Shown: positions 1 to 7,068 of the stretch, in pieces | Position numbering within the stretch: the first letter of the stretch is position 1 | Layout: each line of letters starts with the position of its first letter | DNA from: Cryomorphaceae bacterium | Lineage (GTDB): Bacteria; Bacteroidota; Bacteroidia; Flavobacteriales; Schleiferiaceae | Assembly (NCBI GenBank): GCA_003445735.1 | Contig: DMCR01000195.1 | Coordinates: 16,277 to 32,693, forward strand | Direction: 5' to 3' | Length of the DNA: 16,417 bases | Notes under the pieces: generated by a model | Told to the model about the DNA's origin: nothing | Databases searched by the model: none | The model's input: only the letters and a program-made list of their open reading frames with translations | Program-made: the position numbers and the translations under genes

Positions 1-1
1 G

Positions 2-2209
2 GAACGCACGCCTTCGATCCAAGAGAAAATGACCCACCTAGAACCAAATAAAGTCATTCCGGATGAAATCGATCGCGTACTCGACCGACGCGGCGTAGTC
101 AAGACTTCCTCCTCCTCGCAACTAGGTAAAATTCGTGCGGCCTTGACGAAAAAGCGCGCGGCTGCAGACCGCATTTTCTACCGGGCCGTAAAGAAATACC
201 AAGGCAGCGGGGTCCTGGCAGATATTCAGGAGAGCGTCCACGACAACAAGCGTGTATTGGCTATTGAAGGTGCCTTTAAGGGCCAGGTCAACGGGATATT
301 CCACGGTTCGTCTTCCCGCGCGACCATCTTCTATGTCGAGCCGACGGAAACCTTAGAGATCAACAACGAAATCTCCGTTTTAGAAGATGAGGAAAAGCGC
401 GAAGTTAACCGAGTCCTTAAAATATTAACCGCCTTTATTGCAGGCTACCGTGAGCTCTTGAGCGACTACAGCACCGCCCTGTGCCAAATCGACTTTATCA
501 ACGCCAAGGCCCTCTACGCTTTGGACGAAAATGCATGTTTGCCACAGCTCTTGGACAAACCGTACATACACCTGATTAAAGCCATTAACCCGGTCCTTCG
601 CGCCTTCAACGCACCCAAGAAGAAAGCAGTGGTACCGCTGAACATCAAGCTGGATACCGAAACCCGAATCTTAGTGATCTCCGGACCAAATGCTGGCGGA
701 AAATCCATCACCCTAAAGACGGTCGGATTGCTGCAACTCATGTTGCAAAGTGGCCTATTAATCACTGTCCATCCAGATAGCAAAATGGGTTGGTTCAACG
801 GACTGATGGCGGATATCGGGGATGCACAGAGCATAGAAAACGAGCTATCTACCTACAGCTCAAAGCTGTCGAAAATGAAATACTTCTTGGACGCCTCGTA
901 TGCCAAGACCTTAGTGCTTATTGATGAATTTGGTTCTGGTTCGGATCCGGATCTTGGCTCTTCTATGGCACAGGTTTTCTTGAACGAGCTCAACAACACT
1001 AAGACCTTTGGGGTAATGACCACCCACTACAACAACATCAAAGCCTTGGCCGGTGAATTACCCCGAGTAGAAAACGGCTCTATGCAATTCAATTCCGAAG
1101 ATTTAACCCCAGAGTACATCCTCAACCAGGGTGTTCCAGGATCGTCCTACACATACGAGGTAGCGCAACAAGTGGGTATATCACCAACCCTGATTCAAGC
1201 GGCCCACGAAGCTTTAGACGATAATACCGTGGCTGTTGACCGATTGTTAGTCAGCATTCAAAAGGAGAAAAACCGCCTAAGTACCCAGTCTAAGACCTTA
1301 GCCAAGCGATTAGAGGAGCTGGAAAAACTCAAAGAGAAACAGGACAATAAGATCGACCTGCTAGAAGACAAGGTACGCCGACAAAGCACTATGAACGAGC
1401 AGCAGAATGCCATGATTACCTGGGGCAAGAAGTTTCAGTCACTGGTCAACGAATACGCGGACCAACGCACGAAAAAGGGCAAAGACGAAGTGATCGGCCG
1501 CTTCAAGGTCTATGCAGGAGAACGAGCCGAACAAACCCAAGGGGAAAAGCAAAAGAAGAAGAGCCAGTACGAGAAACAAAAAGAAAAGAGAATCAAAAAG
1601 CTCATTGCCTCGCCCGCAAAAATTGGGGATCGTGTCAAGCTCATCGGATCTCGCCAGCCGGGTGAAATCATAGAAATCAAAAAGGACCAATACCTCCTCT
1701 CCATTGGCGCTTTAAGCACTTGGGTGACTCGCGATAAGTTCATCCCTGCGGAAAGCTTGCACGGTGATGAGGGCACGGTCAAAGGAAAGGTGCGCGGCGG
1801 CGTTCGAGAAGAAGCTAGTGCGACCGGACCGGCTGCTACGAAGAAGAATAAAACCAAAAAAGCTTCGGAAAAGAAAAACGCGAAGAAATCGGCAAAATCG
1901 GGCCAAAATCAATCAAAAAAGACCGAAAAAGGAGCAAAATCGACAAAAAAGACGAAAAAACGAACCAAAATAGAAAAACCAAAGACAACCCTAGAAAAGC
2001 TTGAAGAGGTACAAAAGGCAGCGCCATTGAAACAAGCGCCCACGAAAAAATCTTCTGGTAAATCCAAGCAAAGGCTAACGCATAAACAGTCGACGCAACT
2101 CAACGCTCCCGTTCGAAAAGTAGGCTCGCCAAAGGCCAAAGGGGAAGATCCGAAGGAAGCGACGGATACCGATCTTGAAAAATTAAAAGCGTTCTTTAAG
2201 AAGGGTTAA
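2..2209 (+). CDS. mutS2: MutS2-like ATPase lacking Smr domain (5' partial)
   Basis: MutS-family ATPase of the MutS2 branch. Known members bind branched DNA or act on collided ribosomes rather than in classical mismatch repair. Residues here are counted from the internal ATG at 29. The reading frame is open to the window edge, and the family's first core segment is missing, so the true start lies upstream. Visible: a core/clamp region (about 1-200), Walker A GPNAGGKS (219-226), the STYSSKLS signature (274-281), Walker B with LVLIDEFGSGSDP (295-307; D299, E300), the TTHY H-loop (331-334), a long coiled coil (about 400-525) and a small KOW-like beta segment (about 530-575). MutS2 proteins usually end in an Smr nuclease domain. 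Here that domain is replaced by a lysine-rich, low-complexity tail (about 604-681, 28 Lys in 78 residues). The family call is secure; the function is inferred. Confidence 0.93.
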   Translation, partial: ERTPSIQEKMTHLEPNKVIPDEIDRVLDRRGVVKTSSSSQLGKIRAALTKKRAAADRIFYRAVKKYQGSGVLADIQESVHDNKRVLAIEGAFKGQVNGIFHGSSSRATIFYVEPTETLEINNEISVLEDEEKREVNRVLKILTAFIAGYRELLSDYSTALCQIDFINAKALYALDENACLPQLLDKPYIHLIKAINPVLRAFNAPKKKAVVPLNIKLDTETRILVISGPNAGGKSITLKTVGLLQLMLQSGLLITVHPDSKMGWFNGLMADIGDAQSIENELSTYSSKLSKMKYFLDASYAKTLVLIDEFGSGSDPDLGSSMAQVFLNELNNTKTFGVMTTHYNNIKALAGELPRVENGSMQFNSEDLTPEYILNQGVPGSSYTYEVAQQVGISPTLIQAAHEALDDNTVAVDRLLVSIQKEKNRLSTQSKTLAKRLEELEKLKEKQDNKIDLLEDKVRRQSTMNEQQNAMITWGKKFQSLVNEYADQRTKKGKDEVIGRFKVYAGERAEQTQGEKQKKKSQYEKQKEKRIKKLIASPAKIGDRVKLIGSRQPGEIIEIKKDQYLLSIGALSTWVTRDKFIPAESLHGDEGTVKGKVRGGVREEASATGPAATKKNKTKKASEKKNAKKSAKSGQNQSKKTEKGAKSTKKTKKRTKIEKPKTTLEKLEEVQKAAPLKQAPTKKSSGKSKQRLTHKQSTQLNAPVRKVGSPKAKGEDPKEATDTDLEKLKAFFKKG

Positions 2210-2625
2210 GCGTCTTCTTTACTTTCTTCTTCGTGTTCTGTTAGCGCAGTAAGCTTGTCCTTGAGGATATCTATCTCTTCTTCAAGCTTTTCTTTTTCCG
2301 ATTCTAATCGGGTAATATCATTTTTGGTTTTTTCCAGGGTTAACTCGATATCACCAATAGCCGAGCGTAAACTTTCATTCTCCTTGCTCATGGCAAGGGC
2401 GTCTGATTGAGAACCTTTGAGCGCTTTCTTAAGGTTACTTGCATTCATATATGCGTATGTTATGAATACAATGAACGCTACTCCGAGTAATACATTAACT
2501 ACTCTGTATACATTCCATTCGGTTCCAAAAATGACATAAGCGGTAACGAAAATTACCACGACTCCGACTAGCATGGCTGCCCACTCTAGCGAAACGTTAT
2601 TCTTATCAGAATTTAAGTATGACAT
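2206..2625 (-). CDS. Small membrane protein with coiled-coil tail (paralogue A)
   Basis: Unrecognised 139-residue protein. Two hydrophobic segments (about 12-33 and 41-61) form a short hairpin-like membrane anchor. They are followed by a highly charged, heptad-rich segment (about 65-130) predicted to be a coiled coil, and an acidic end (HEEESKEDA). No signal peptide cleavage site is apparent, so it is probably an inner-membrane protein with a soluble coiled-coil tail. It is the same type of protein as its upstream neighbour at 2696-3070: both have S-x-E-x-x-A-x-L-x-G at the start of helix 1 and AF-x-VF-x-x-Y-x-x-x-N at the end of helix 2. Its stop codon overlaps that of the converging mutS2 gene by 4 bases (TTAA). 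The 70-base gap before it shows no clear promoter, so it is probably co-transcribed with its paralogue and rnr. Confidence 0.85.
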   Translation of the reverse strand: MSYLNSDKNNVSLEWAAMLVGVVVIFVTAYVIFGTEWNVYRVVNVLLGVAFIVFITYAYMNASNLKKALKGSQSDALAMSKENESLRSAIGDIELTLEKTKNDITRLESEKEKLEEEIDILKDKLTALTEHEEESKEDA

Positions 2626-2695
2626 GGTCTATTTATTTGTTTCGCTATAGTACGAATTTCTTCGCACTCCTCAGTAATTATTCGTTTATAGTGGC

Positions 2696-3070
2696 TTAAT
2701 CCTCTTTTAATTTACTCTTTAAGCGATCTACCTCGGCCTTACGCTTTTCATTCTCTTGTTGCGCTGTGACTAAATCTGTCTTTACCGTTTCGAGATCCGC
2801 TTGGGCCTGGACCAACTCTGATTTTGTACTGGCCAAGTTTCCAGAAAGCTCGGCGTTTTTATCCGTCAACGCACCTATCTCTCCTTTCAAGCCTCGCATA
2901 TTCAGAAAATTATATACGACAAAGACCAAGAATGCCAACGAAATTATCTTGTTGGTCACATTGTACGAGTCTTCTGCGAGAAATAAGAAATAGACGGAAG
3001 CTAGGATTGAAATACCCCCTATGAGGATGGCGAGCAGTTCAACGGATTTGGAACGAGCGGATGTAGACAT
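2696..3070 (-). CDS. Small membrane protein with coiled-coil tail (paralogue B)
   Basis: Unrecognised protein of 124 residues from the chosen ATG at 3070. That start leaves 23 bases to the rnr stop. A longer reading from 3109 would overlap rnr and add a 13-residue polar leader (MLWRLNISKEQNN) unlike its paralogue, so it is less likely. Two hydrophobic segments (about 10-31 and 40-58) precede a coiled-coil tail rich in Lys, Glu, Gln and Leu (about 62-124). Architecture and several residues in both helices match the next gene (2206-2625), pointing to an old tandem duplication. It lies directly downstream of rnr on the same strand, so co-transcription is likely. Function is unknown; a role as a membrane-tethered scaffold is only a guess from shape. 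Confidence 0.82.
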   Translation of the reverse strand: MSTSARSKSVELLAILIGGISILASVYFLFLAEDSYNVTNKIISLAFLVFVVYNFLNMRGLKGEIGALTDKNAELSGNLASTKSELVQAQADLETVKTDLVTAQQENEKRKAEVDRLKSKLKED

Positions 3071-3093
3071 GTTGTTTTGTTCTTTAGAAATAT

Positions 3094-5271
3094 TCAATCG
3101 CCATAGCACGGCTCGAAATCAATCTGTTTCCTTTCTAAATCTACGTTTTTTACCGTGATTTTCATAGGATCCCCTAACTGATATATTTTTCCAGAGCTTT
3201 CTCCTTCGATACAGAAGTTCTTGCTGTCGAATACATAGTAGTCGTCACGGAAGTCGCGAATACGTATCATGCCTTCGCAATAATTGTCGACTAATTCCAC
3301 ATAAACTCCCCATTCCGTGACACCGGTAATAACCCCCATGAAGCTCTCGCCCACATGCTTTTCCAAGAACACCGCCTGCATGTATTTGATTGACGCGCGT
3401 TCCGCATCTGCCGCGGCCTTTTCGCGCTCGCTGCTGTGCTCACAAAGGACTTCGTAGGCATCATAGTATGGCGACTTTCCGCCGTCAAGGTAGTGCTGTA
3501 ATAATCGGTGGACCATCACGTCTGGATAGCGGCGAATAGGTGAGGTAAAATGTGTATAATAATCAAAGGCCAATCCGTAGTGACCAATATTCTGCGTGGT
3601 GTATTTCGCCTTGCTCATTGTGCGGATGGTCAAGGTTTCAATCATGTTGGCCTCCGGTGTATTCTTCACCTCGTCGAGCATTTTGTTCAAGCTGCGGGTG
3701 ATGGCGGTCTTGCTGTTCAGGCGTACATCATGACCGAATTGGCGCACAAAAGTGCTCAAATCTTGAAGCTTTGTAGGGTCCGGATCGTCGTGGATGCGAT
3801 AGACGAAGGTCTGGCCAGAGGGCTGTCCGCTCTTGGCCTTTCCAATAAACTCGGCGACCGACCTGTTTGCGAGCAACATGAATTCCTCGATCAAATGGTT
3901 GGCGTCGCGGCTGACCTTGAAGTAAACGCCTGTGGGTTGGTTCTCCTCATCAAGCATGAATTTTACTTCCTTCTTATCGAAACTTAGGGCGCCCTTGCTC
4001 ATCCGAGCTGTACGCAACTTCTTGGCCATACCGTCTAGGGTTTTGATAGCGTCGTAAAAACCTGCTTTATTTCCTTCGGGGTGGTTGTCCTCAATGATCT
4101 GTTGTGCCTCTTCGTAGGCAAATCGGCGGTCGCTGTGAATAACCGTTCGGCCAAACCAGCGGTCGTGTACCGTCCCTTCCTCGTCCATCTCAAAGACAGC
4201 ACTGAAGGTATATTTATCTTCGTTCGGGCGGAGTGAACAGACCCCGTTGGACAACACCTCGGGAAGCATAGGAACTACTCGGTCCACTAAATACACACTA
4301 GTCGCACGATCAACGGCCTCTTCGTCGAGAATCGAATTCGGATGCACGTAGTGGCTCACATCCGCAATGTGCACGCCTACTTCCCAGTGGCCATTTTTCA
4401 ATTTCTGCAGCGACAACGCATCGTCAAAATCCTTAGCGTCCGCTGGATCAATGGTGAAGGTCGGCACCCCTCTAAAATCGCGTCTATTATTCGCAATTTC
4501 CTTTTCATCGATGCTTTGGTTTAGCGCATTGGCTTCCTCCTCCACATCCTGTGGGAACTTGTACGGCAAACCAAACTCGGCCAATACCGCATGAATCTCT
4601 GTATTGTGATCGCCCGCATCCCCGAGCACTTCTATGATTTCTCCAAAAGGCGAACTCGCATTTTTCGGCCAGTCTAGAATACGTCCAACAGCCTTCTGCC
4701 CGTGCTTCACCCCAGCTAATTTCTCTTTAGGAATGTAAATGTCTACCAACATCTTACGGCTCGAAGGTACCAAGAACCCATAGGTCTTTCCTATCTCGAC
4801 AGTACCCACGAAGTCCATGCGCTTGCGCTTTACAATCTCAATGATCTCGCCTTCCAGTTTCTTGCCGCCTCGACGTGCATATAGGCTAACTTTCACTGTA
4901 TCCCCATCAAGGGCGTGGTTCAAATTCGCCGAGCGAATCAAAATATCTGCTTCCGTATCCGGGCTCACAACGTAGGCGTTCCCGTTCCCCGCCATATCCA
5001 CCACTCCGACAGTATAAACCGCGTTGTATCTGAGCTTATACTTGCCGCGATCCACCATCAAAATAGTGCCGTTGCGCTCCATATCCGACAAGGCCATTTC
5101 GATCTTGGCTTTGACCATGGTCGGCTTGTAACCCAACTGGGCTGCGAGCTGCTTGTAATTGAATTTACGGGTCGGGTATTTTTTAAAAACGCCTTCTAGC
5201 GCTTGGGCATAGGCCTTGATATCTATGCTGGTCGAGCGTTTTTTTGCCCGTTTATTGTGCTTTCTTGCCAT
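3094..5271 (-). CDS. rnr: Ribonuclease R (RNB-family 3'-5' exoribonuclease)
   Basis: Processive 3'-5' exoribonuclease that degrades structured RNA and takes part in rRNA, mRNA and tmRNA-linked turnover in the cytoplasm. The 725 residues follow the family order: an N-terminal basic, winged-helix-like segment (about 15-80), cold-shock/OB domains (about 85-215), the RNB catalytic domain (about 262-590) and a C-terminal S1 domain (about 640-720, starting GESFMGVITG). The catalytic motif TIDPADAKDFDDA (273-285) supplies the four metal-binding aspartates expected from E. coli RNase R (D275, D281, D283, D284). HFTSPIRRYPD (574-584) is the conserved late RNB motif. Unlike the E. coli protein, it has no long basic C-terminal tail after S1. 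The ATG at 5271 is preceded by a short divergent spacer. Two small coiled-coil membrane protein genes follow it. Confidence 0.97.
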   Translation of the reverse strand: MARKHNKRAKKRSTSIDIKAYAQALEGVFKKYPTRKFNYKQLAAQLGYKPTMVKAKIEMALSDMERNGTILMVDRGKYKLRYNAVYTVGVVDMAGNGNAYVVSPDTEADILIRSANLNHALDGDTVKVSLYARRGGKKLEGEIIEIVKRKRMDFVGTVEIGKTYGFLVPSSRKMLVDIYIPKEKLAGVKHGQKAVGRILDWPKNASSPFGEIIEVLGDAGDHNTEIHAVLAEFGLPYKFPQDVEEEANALNQSIDEKEIANNRRDFRGVPTFTIDPADAKDFDDALSLQKLKNGHWEVGVHIADVSHYVHPNSILDEEAVDRATSVYLVDRVVPMLPEVLSNGVCSLRPNEDKYTFSAVFEMDEEGTVHDRWFGRTVIHSDRRFAYEEAQQIIEDNHPEGNKAGFYDAIKTLDGMAKKLRTARMSKGALSFDKKEVKFMLDEENQPTGVYFKVSRDANHLIEEFMLLANRSVAEFIGKAKSGQPSGQTFVYRIHDDPDPTKLQDLSTFVRQFGHDVRLNSKTAITRSLNKMLDEVKNTPEANMIETLTIRTMSKAKYTTQNIGHYGLAFDYYTHFTSPIRRYPDVMVHRLLQHYLDGGKSPYYDAYEVLCEHSSEREKAAADAERASIKYMQAVFLEKHVGESFMGVITGVTEWGVYVELVDNYCEGMIRIRDFRDDYYVFDSKNFCIEGESSGKIYQLGDPMKITVKNVDLERKQIDFEPCYGD

Positions 5272-5293
5272 ATCTTTAGCAAAAATACTTTTT
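5265..5293 (+). promoter_or_regulatory. Candidate promoter for the 5341 barrel gene
   Basis: TTG (5265-5267), 18 bases, then TACTTTTT (5286-5293), which matches the Bacteroidota -7 box TAnnTTTG at all but the last base. The expected transcript would have a leader of about 40 bases. The -33 part overlaps the first codons of the divergent rnr gene, and the two -7 boxes overlap on opposite strands, so the divergent genes may compete for RNA polymerase. This is motif matching only. Confidence 0.3.
5280..5287 (-). promoter_or_regulatory. Candidate -7 box for rnr
   Basis: On the minus strand this reads TATTTTTG, an exact match to the Bacteroidota -7 consensus TAnnTTTG. It lies only 8 bases before the rnr start codon, so a transcript starting here would be almost leaderless. 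The nearest upstream TTG is 28 bases away, longer than the usual spacing. Weak candidate. Confidence 0.22.
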
Positions 5294-5340
5294 TATCAGG
5301 CGGCACTTGTCGTTCCAATCAATATTAACCTAACAATCCC

Positions 5341-6261
5341 ATGAAAACCTTCTTTCTTTTCTCTACTCTTGCGCTTTCAACTCTTGTTGCTGCACAAGAG
5401 TCATCGGGAGAAGCACAATTTGTATTACCCCAACAAGCAACATTTACGGATACTGTTTACGCCGAAACCGAGGTAACCGAAGAGGTCTTAAGCTGGAATG
5501 ACGATTTTTCTGCCGCCTATTCTGGGCCCGATTCTACCCAGTACCCGACCGAACAATACGACACCACATCTGAGGAATTCGATTTCGACGTTTCCGGCTT
5601 TTTCGATGAAACCCCAAAAACCAAGGTTGGTGTATTTGGCTTCCACCTTGGACCGAATTCTCTTGTCCTCAGCGACCGAAGCATGGCATCCGCAATGGAC
5701 AACATAAATGCCGGTCTTTCATGGGAAACCCGATTTTTCTCCGGTCAGAAACGACGCGTCGGAGGGGCTAAATCCCCTGTGCAGTTTGAAACGGGTTTAG
5801 GCATTGGGGCTAGCGTACTCAGTTTCAAAAACGGGATGACCATTGATAAAGATCCTATGATGTTCGGAGCCGCAAACTTGGTCCCTATATCAGGTCTTAG
5901 CAATGTGCGCAGAAGTAATTGGAACATCGGCACCTTCGATGTACCTGCCATCCTACATCTAGATTTTAGCCCAAAGGGTACTTTTGACGAAGGCCTCAAT
6001 ATTGGCTTTGGAGTCATCGGACGCATGCGTTATCTGAGCCAGGCTCGATATGTCGGCAATGATTTGGATGGGAATTACTACAGAGAGGTTCGCACCAACG
6101 GCTTCCATACACGTTTGTTTAATTATGCGCTCGTGGGACAATTGGGCTATAAAAAATTAAAGATTACCGGGAAACTTGAGCAGCTTCCTCTCTTCAAAGA
6201 CAACTACTTTCAAGAACAAGTATACTTAGGATCAATTACCATTGGATTCTCGTTGAATTAA
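5341..6261 (+). CDS. Outer-membrane beta-barrel protein with acidic N-terminal extension
   Basis: A 306-residue exported protein. Residues 1-19 form a signal peptide (MKTFFLFSTLALSTLVAAQ, cleavage near VAA-Q). Residues about 20-93 form an acidic, Thr/Ser/Tyr-rich region with little hydrophobicity, probably flexible. Residues about 95-306 alternate polar and hydrophobic positions with Gly and aromatics (e.g. KVGVFGFHLG, INAGLSWETRFF, ALVGQLGYKKLKITGKLE), as in Bacteroidota outer-membrane barrels. The protein ends in a strand-like GSITIGFSLN. I cannot place it in a named family; PorT-like or another small barrel is possible. It is transcribed away from rnr and lies 98 bases before a second, smaller barrel candidate, which has its own candidate promoter. 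Confidence 0.85.
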   Translation: MKTFFLFSTLALSTLVAAQESSGEAQFVLPQQATFTDTVYAETEVTEEVLSWNDDFSAAYSGPDSTQYPTEQYDTTSEEFDFDVSGFFDETPKTKVGVFGFHLGPNSLVLSDRSMASAMDNINAGLSWETRFFSGQKRRVGGAKSPVQFETGLGIGASVLSFKNGMTIDKDPMMFGAANLVPISGLSNVRRSNWNIGTFDVPAILHLDFSPKGTFDEGLNIGFGVIGRMRYLSQARYVGNDLDGNYYREVRTNGFHTRLFNYALVGQLGYKKLKITGKLEQLPLFKDNYFQEQVYLGSITIGFSLN

Positions 6262-6299
6262 TCTCTAATCATTTGTTTATTAATGGTTTAAACTTTTTG

Positions 6300-6327
6300 T
6301 TGTCAAAAGTCAACATCTTTATGTTAA
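6300..6327 (+). promoter_or_regulatory. Candidate promoter and operator-like hairpin before the 6360 gene
   Basis: TTG (6300-6302, preceded by a T-run), 17 bases, then TATGTTAA (6320-6327), which fits TAnnTT of the Bacteroidota -7 box but lacks its final TG. The implied leader is about 27 bases. The box overlaps an imperfect inverted repeat, GTCAACAT-CTTT-ATGTTAAC (6309-6328), which could be an operator. Both are inferred from pattern only. Confidence 0.32.
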
Positions 6328-6359
6328 CTTAAGAGGTGAGATTTTAAACATACACTCAA

Positions 6360-6842
6360 ATGAAAAAATTACTTGCACTTACTGTGTTTTTCGTTTTAGG
6401 CTTCACACAGTATTCTTTTGGCCAACAGAAGGGTGATGTATGGTTAGGAGGGAGCTCGAATGCCGGTCTAACATTGAGCCCATTGTACTTGGGAGCAGGA
6501 TTTCATGCGGATTATTTTCTGACTAACCCTCTTTCAGTGGGACTAAATTCGTCGCTATCGCTTAGCTCTTCTTATACGTATTTTAGCTTAGCTCCACAGG
6601 TTAGCTATTTTGTAACCGAAGATCTATATGCTCAGGTCATCGTGGATGTCTTGGAGTATTCTGGTGGAGATGTAGATGTCGGTCTAAAATCAATTACCGC
6701 CCGACTAGGATACTGGATGGTTCTGCACGAAAATGCGGTAGCCTCTCCCGCGATTAACCTGTACAACATTTCAGAAAGCCCTCAGCTGGGTCTTAGCTTA
6801 GGTTTTAAACTTAGACTCCCTGAGAATTATCGACCATTTTAG
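6360..6842 (+). CDS. Small outer-membrane beta-barrel protein
   Basis: A 160-residue exported protein. The signal peptide is MKKLLALTVFFVLGFTQYSFG, with cleavage before QQKG (about residue 21). The mature 139 residues are Gly-, Ser- and aromatic-rich with short alternating strands (DVWLGGSSNAGLTLS, LGAGFHADYFL, SLAPQVSYFVTEDLYAQVIV, LGLSLGFKLRL), consistent with a barrel of roughly eight strands. The protein ends in Phe after a short tail (PENYRPF). It resembles the generic 'outer membrane beta-barrel protein' calls common in Bacteroidota; I recognise no specific family. It follows the 306-residue barrel gene on the same strand after a 98-base AT-rich gap with its own candidate promoter. The downstream region is rich in palindromes. 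Confidence 0.83.
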   Translation: MKKLLALTVFFVLGFTQYSFGQQKGDVWLGGSSNAGLTLSPLYLGAGFHADYFLTNPLSVGLNSSLSLSSSYTYFSLAPQVSYFVTEDLYAQVIVDVLEYSGGDVDVGLKSITARLGYWMVLHENAVASPAINLYNISESPQLGLSLGFKLRLPENYRPF

Positions 6843-6886
6843 TGCGGGGTTATTTTTGAGCCCGTCTATTTTTCATCAGGAAAACT

Positions 6887-6992
6887 TGCCCCAACTAGGA
6901 TTGCGAGATATGCGCCTCGCGGTCCTGGGCGTCGCAGCAGGTATTGTCGTCGACAACGCCCTTCAACGCTTGCAGCGTCGTGGTCTTTTTTT
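6887..6992 (+). ncRNA. Possible structured non-coding RNA, ending at a T7 run
   Basis: A GC-rich, palindrome-dense stretch with no convincing coding content, between a barrel gene and tRNA-Gln. Helix 1 pairs 6895-6907 with 6916-6928: 13 pairs and an 8-base loop, three of them U-G (6896-6927, 6901-6922, 6902-6921). Those pairs would be A-C mismatches if the other strand were transcribed, so the plus strand is favoured. Helix 2 pairs GGGCG (6927-6931) with CGCCC (6957-6961), enclosing TTGTC-GTC-GACAA (6944-6956). Helix 3 is ACGCT-TGC-AGCGT (6966-6978). Seven T follow at 6986-6992, but 7 bases separate them from helix 3, so this is not a classic terminator. A 6S-like RNA (the 6S-Flavo class) is one possibility, but I cannot confirm it; it is not recognisable as SRP RNA, tmRNA or RNase P. 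A readthrough 3' UTR or palindromic repeat is the main alternative. Confidence 0.3.
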
Positions 6993-7038
6993 ATGCCCTC
7001 CTCCCCTGAGCAAGCTCAGGTCGCAGGGCATAAAAAAA
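6986..7038. repeat. Long two-tier inverted repeat
   Basis: A 53-base inverted repeat. The outer arms are a perfect 14-base match: seven T plus ATGCCCT (6986-6999) against AGGGCAT plus seven A (7025-7038). An inner hairpin pairs CCTGAGC (7005-7011) with GCTCAGG (7014-7020). The two tiers are joined by unequal spacers of 5 and 4 bases. Its A-run also serves as the T-run of the minus-strand tRNA-Gln terminator next to it. It could be a backup terminator, a bidirectional transcription barrier, or part of a processed 3' UTR. Confidence 0.75.
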
Positions 7039-7060
7039 GCCCCTCACTCTCGTGAAGGGC
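7032..7060 (-). terminator. Intrinsic terminator of tRNA-Gln
   Basis: On the minus strand a 9-pair stem GCCCTTCAC / GTGAGGGGC (7052-7060 against 7039-7047, with one G-U pair) closes a GAGA tetraloop. It is followed directly by seven T (complement of 7032-7038). It starts 8 bases after the tRNA 3' end. The plus strand has the same hairpin followed by TTTT (7061-7064), so weaker termination of plus-strand readthrough is possible. Confidence 0.85.
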
Positions 7061-7068
7061 TTTTATCG

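Noticed and set aside
1439..2139. Several antisense and alternate frames over the lysine-rich mutS2 tail
   Set aside because: The A-rich coding strand gives Phe/Leu/Ser-rich antisense frames and Arg/Lys-rich shifted frames by composition alone. The in-frame protein continues to a normal stop.
1764..2209. Possible frameshift that destroyed an Smr domain in MutS2
   Set aside because: The other two plus-strand frames of the tail show no Smr-like motif, so there is no hidden remnant to restore.
2626..2695. Promoter or small gene between the two coiled-coil paralogues
   Set aside because: No TAnnTTTG-like box with a spaced TTG and no usable open frame were found on the minus strand.
6887..6992. 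SRP RNA, tmRNA or RNase P RNA
   Set aside because: The conserved SRP domain IV core, the tmRNA ends and tag frame, and the RNase P core motifs are all absent, and the segment is too short for tmRNA or RNase P RNA.
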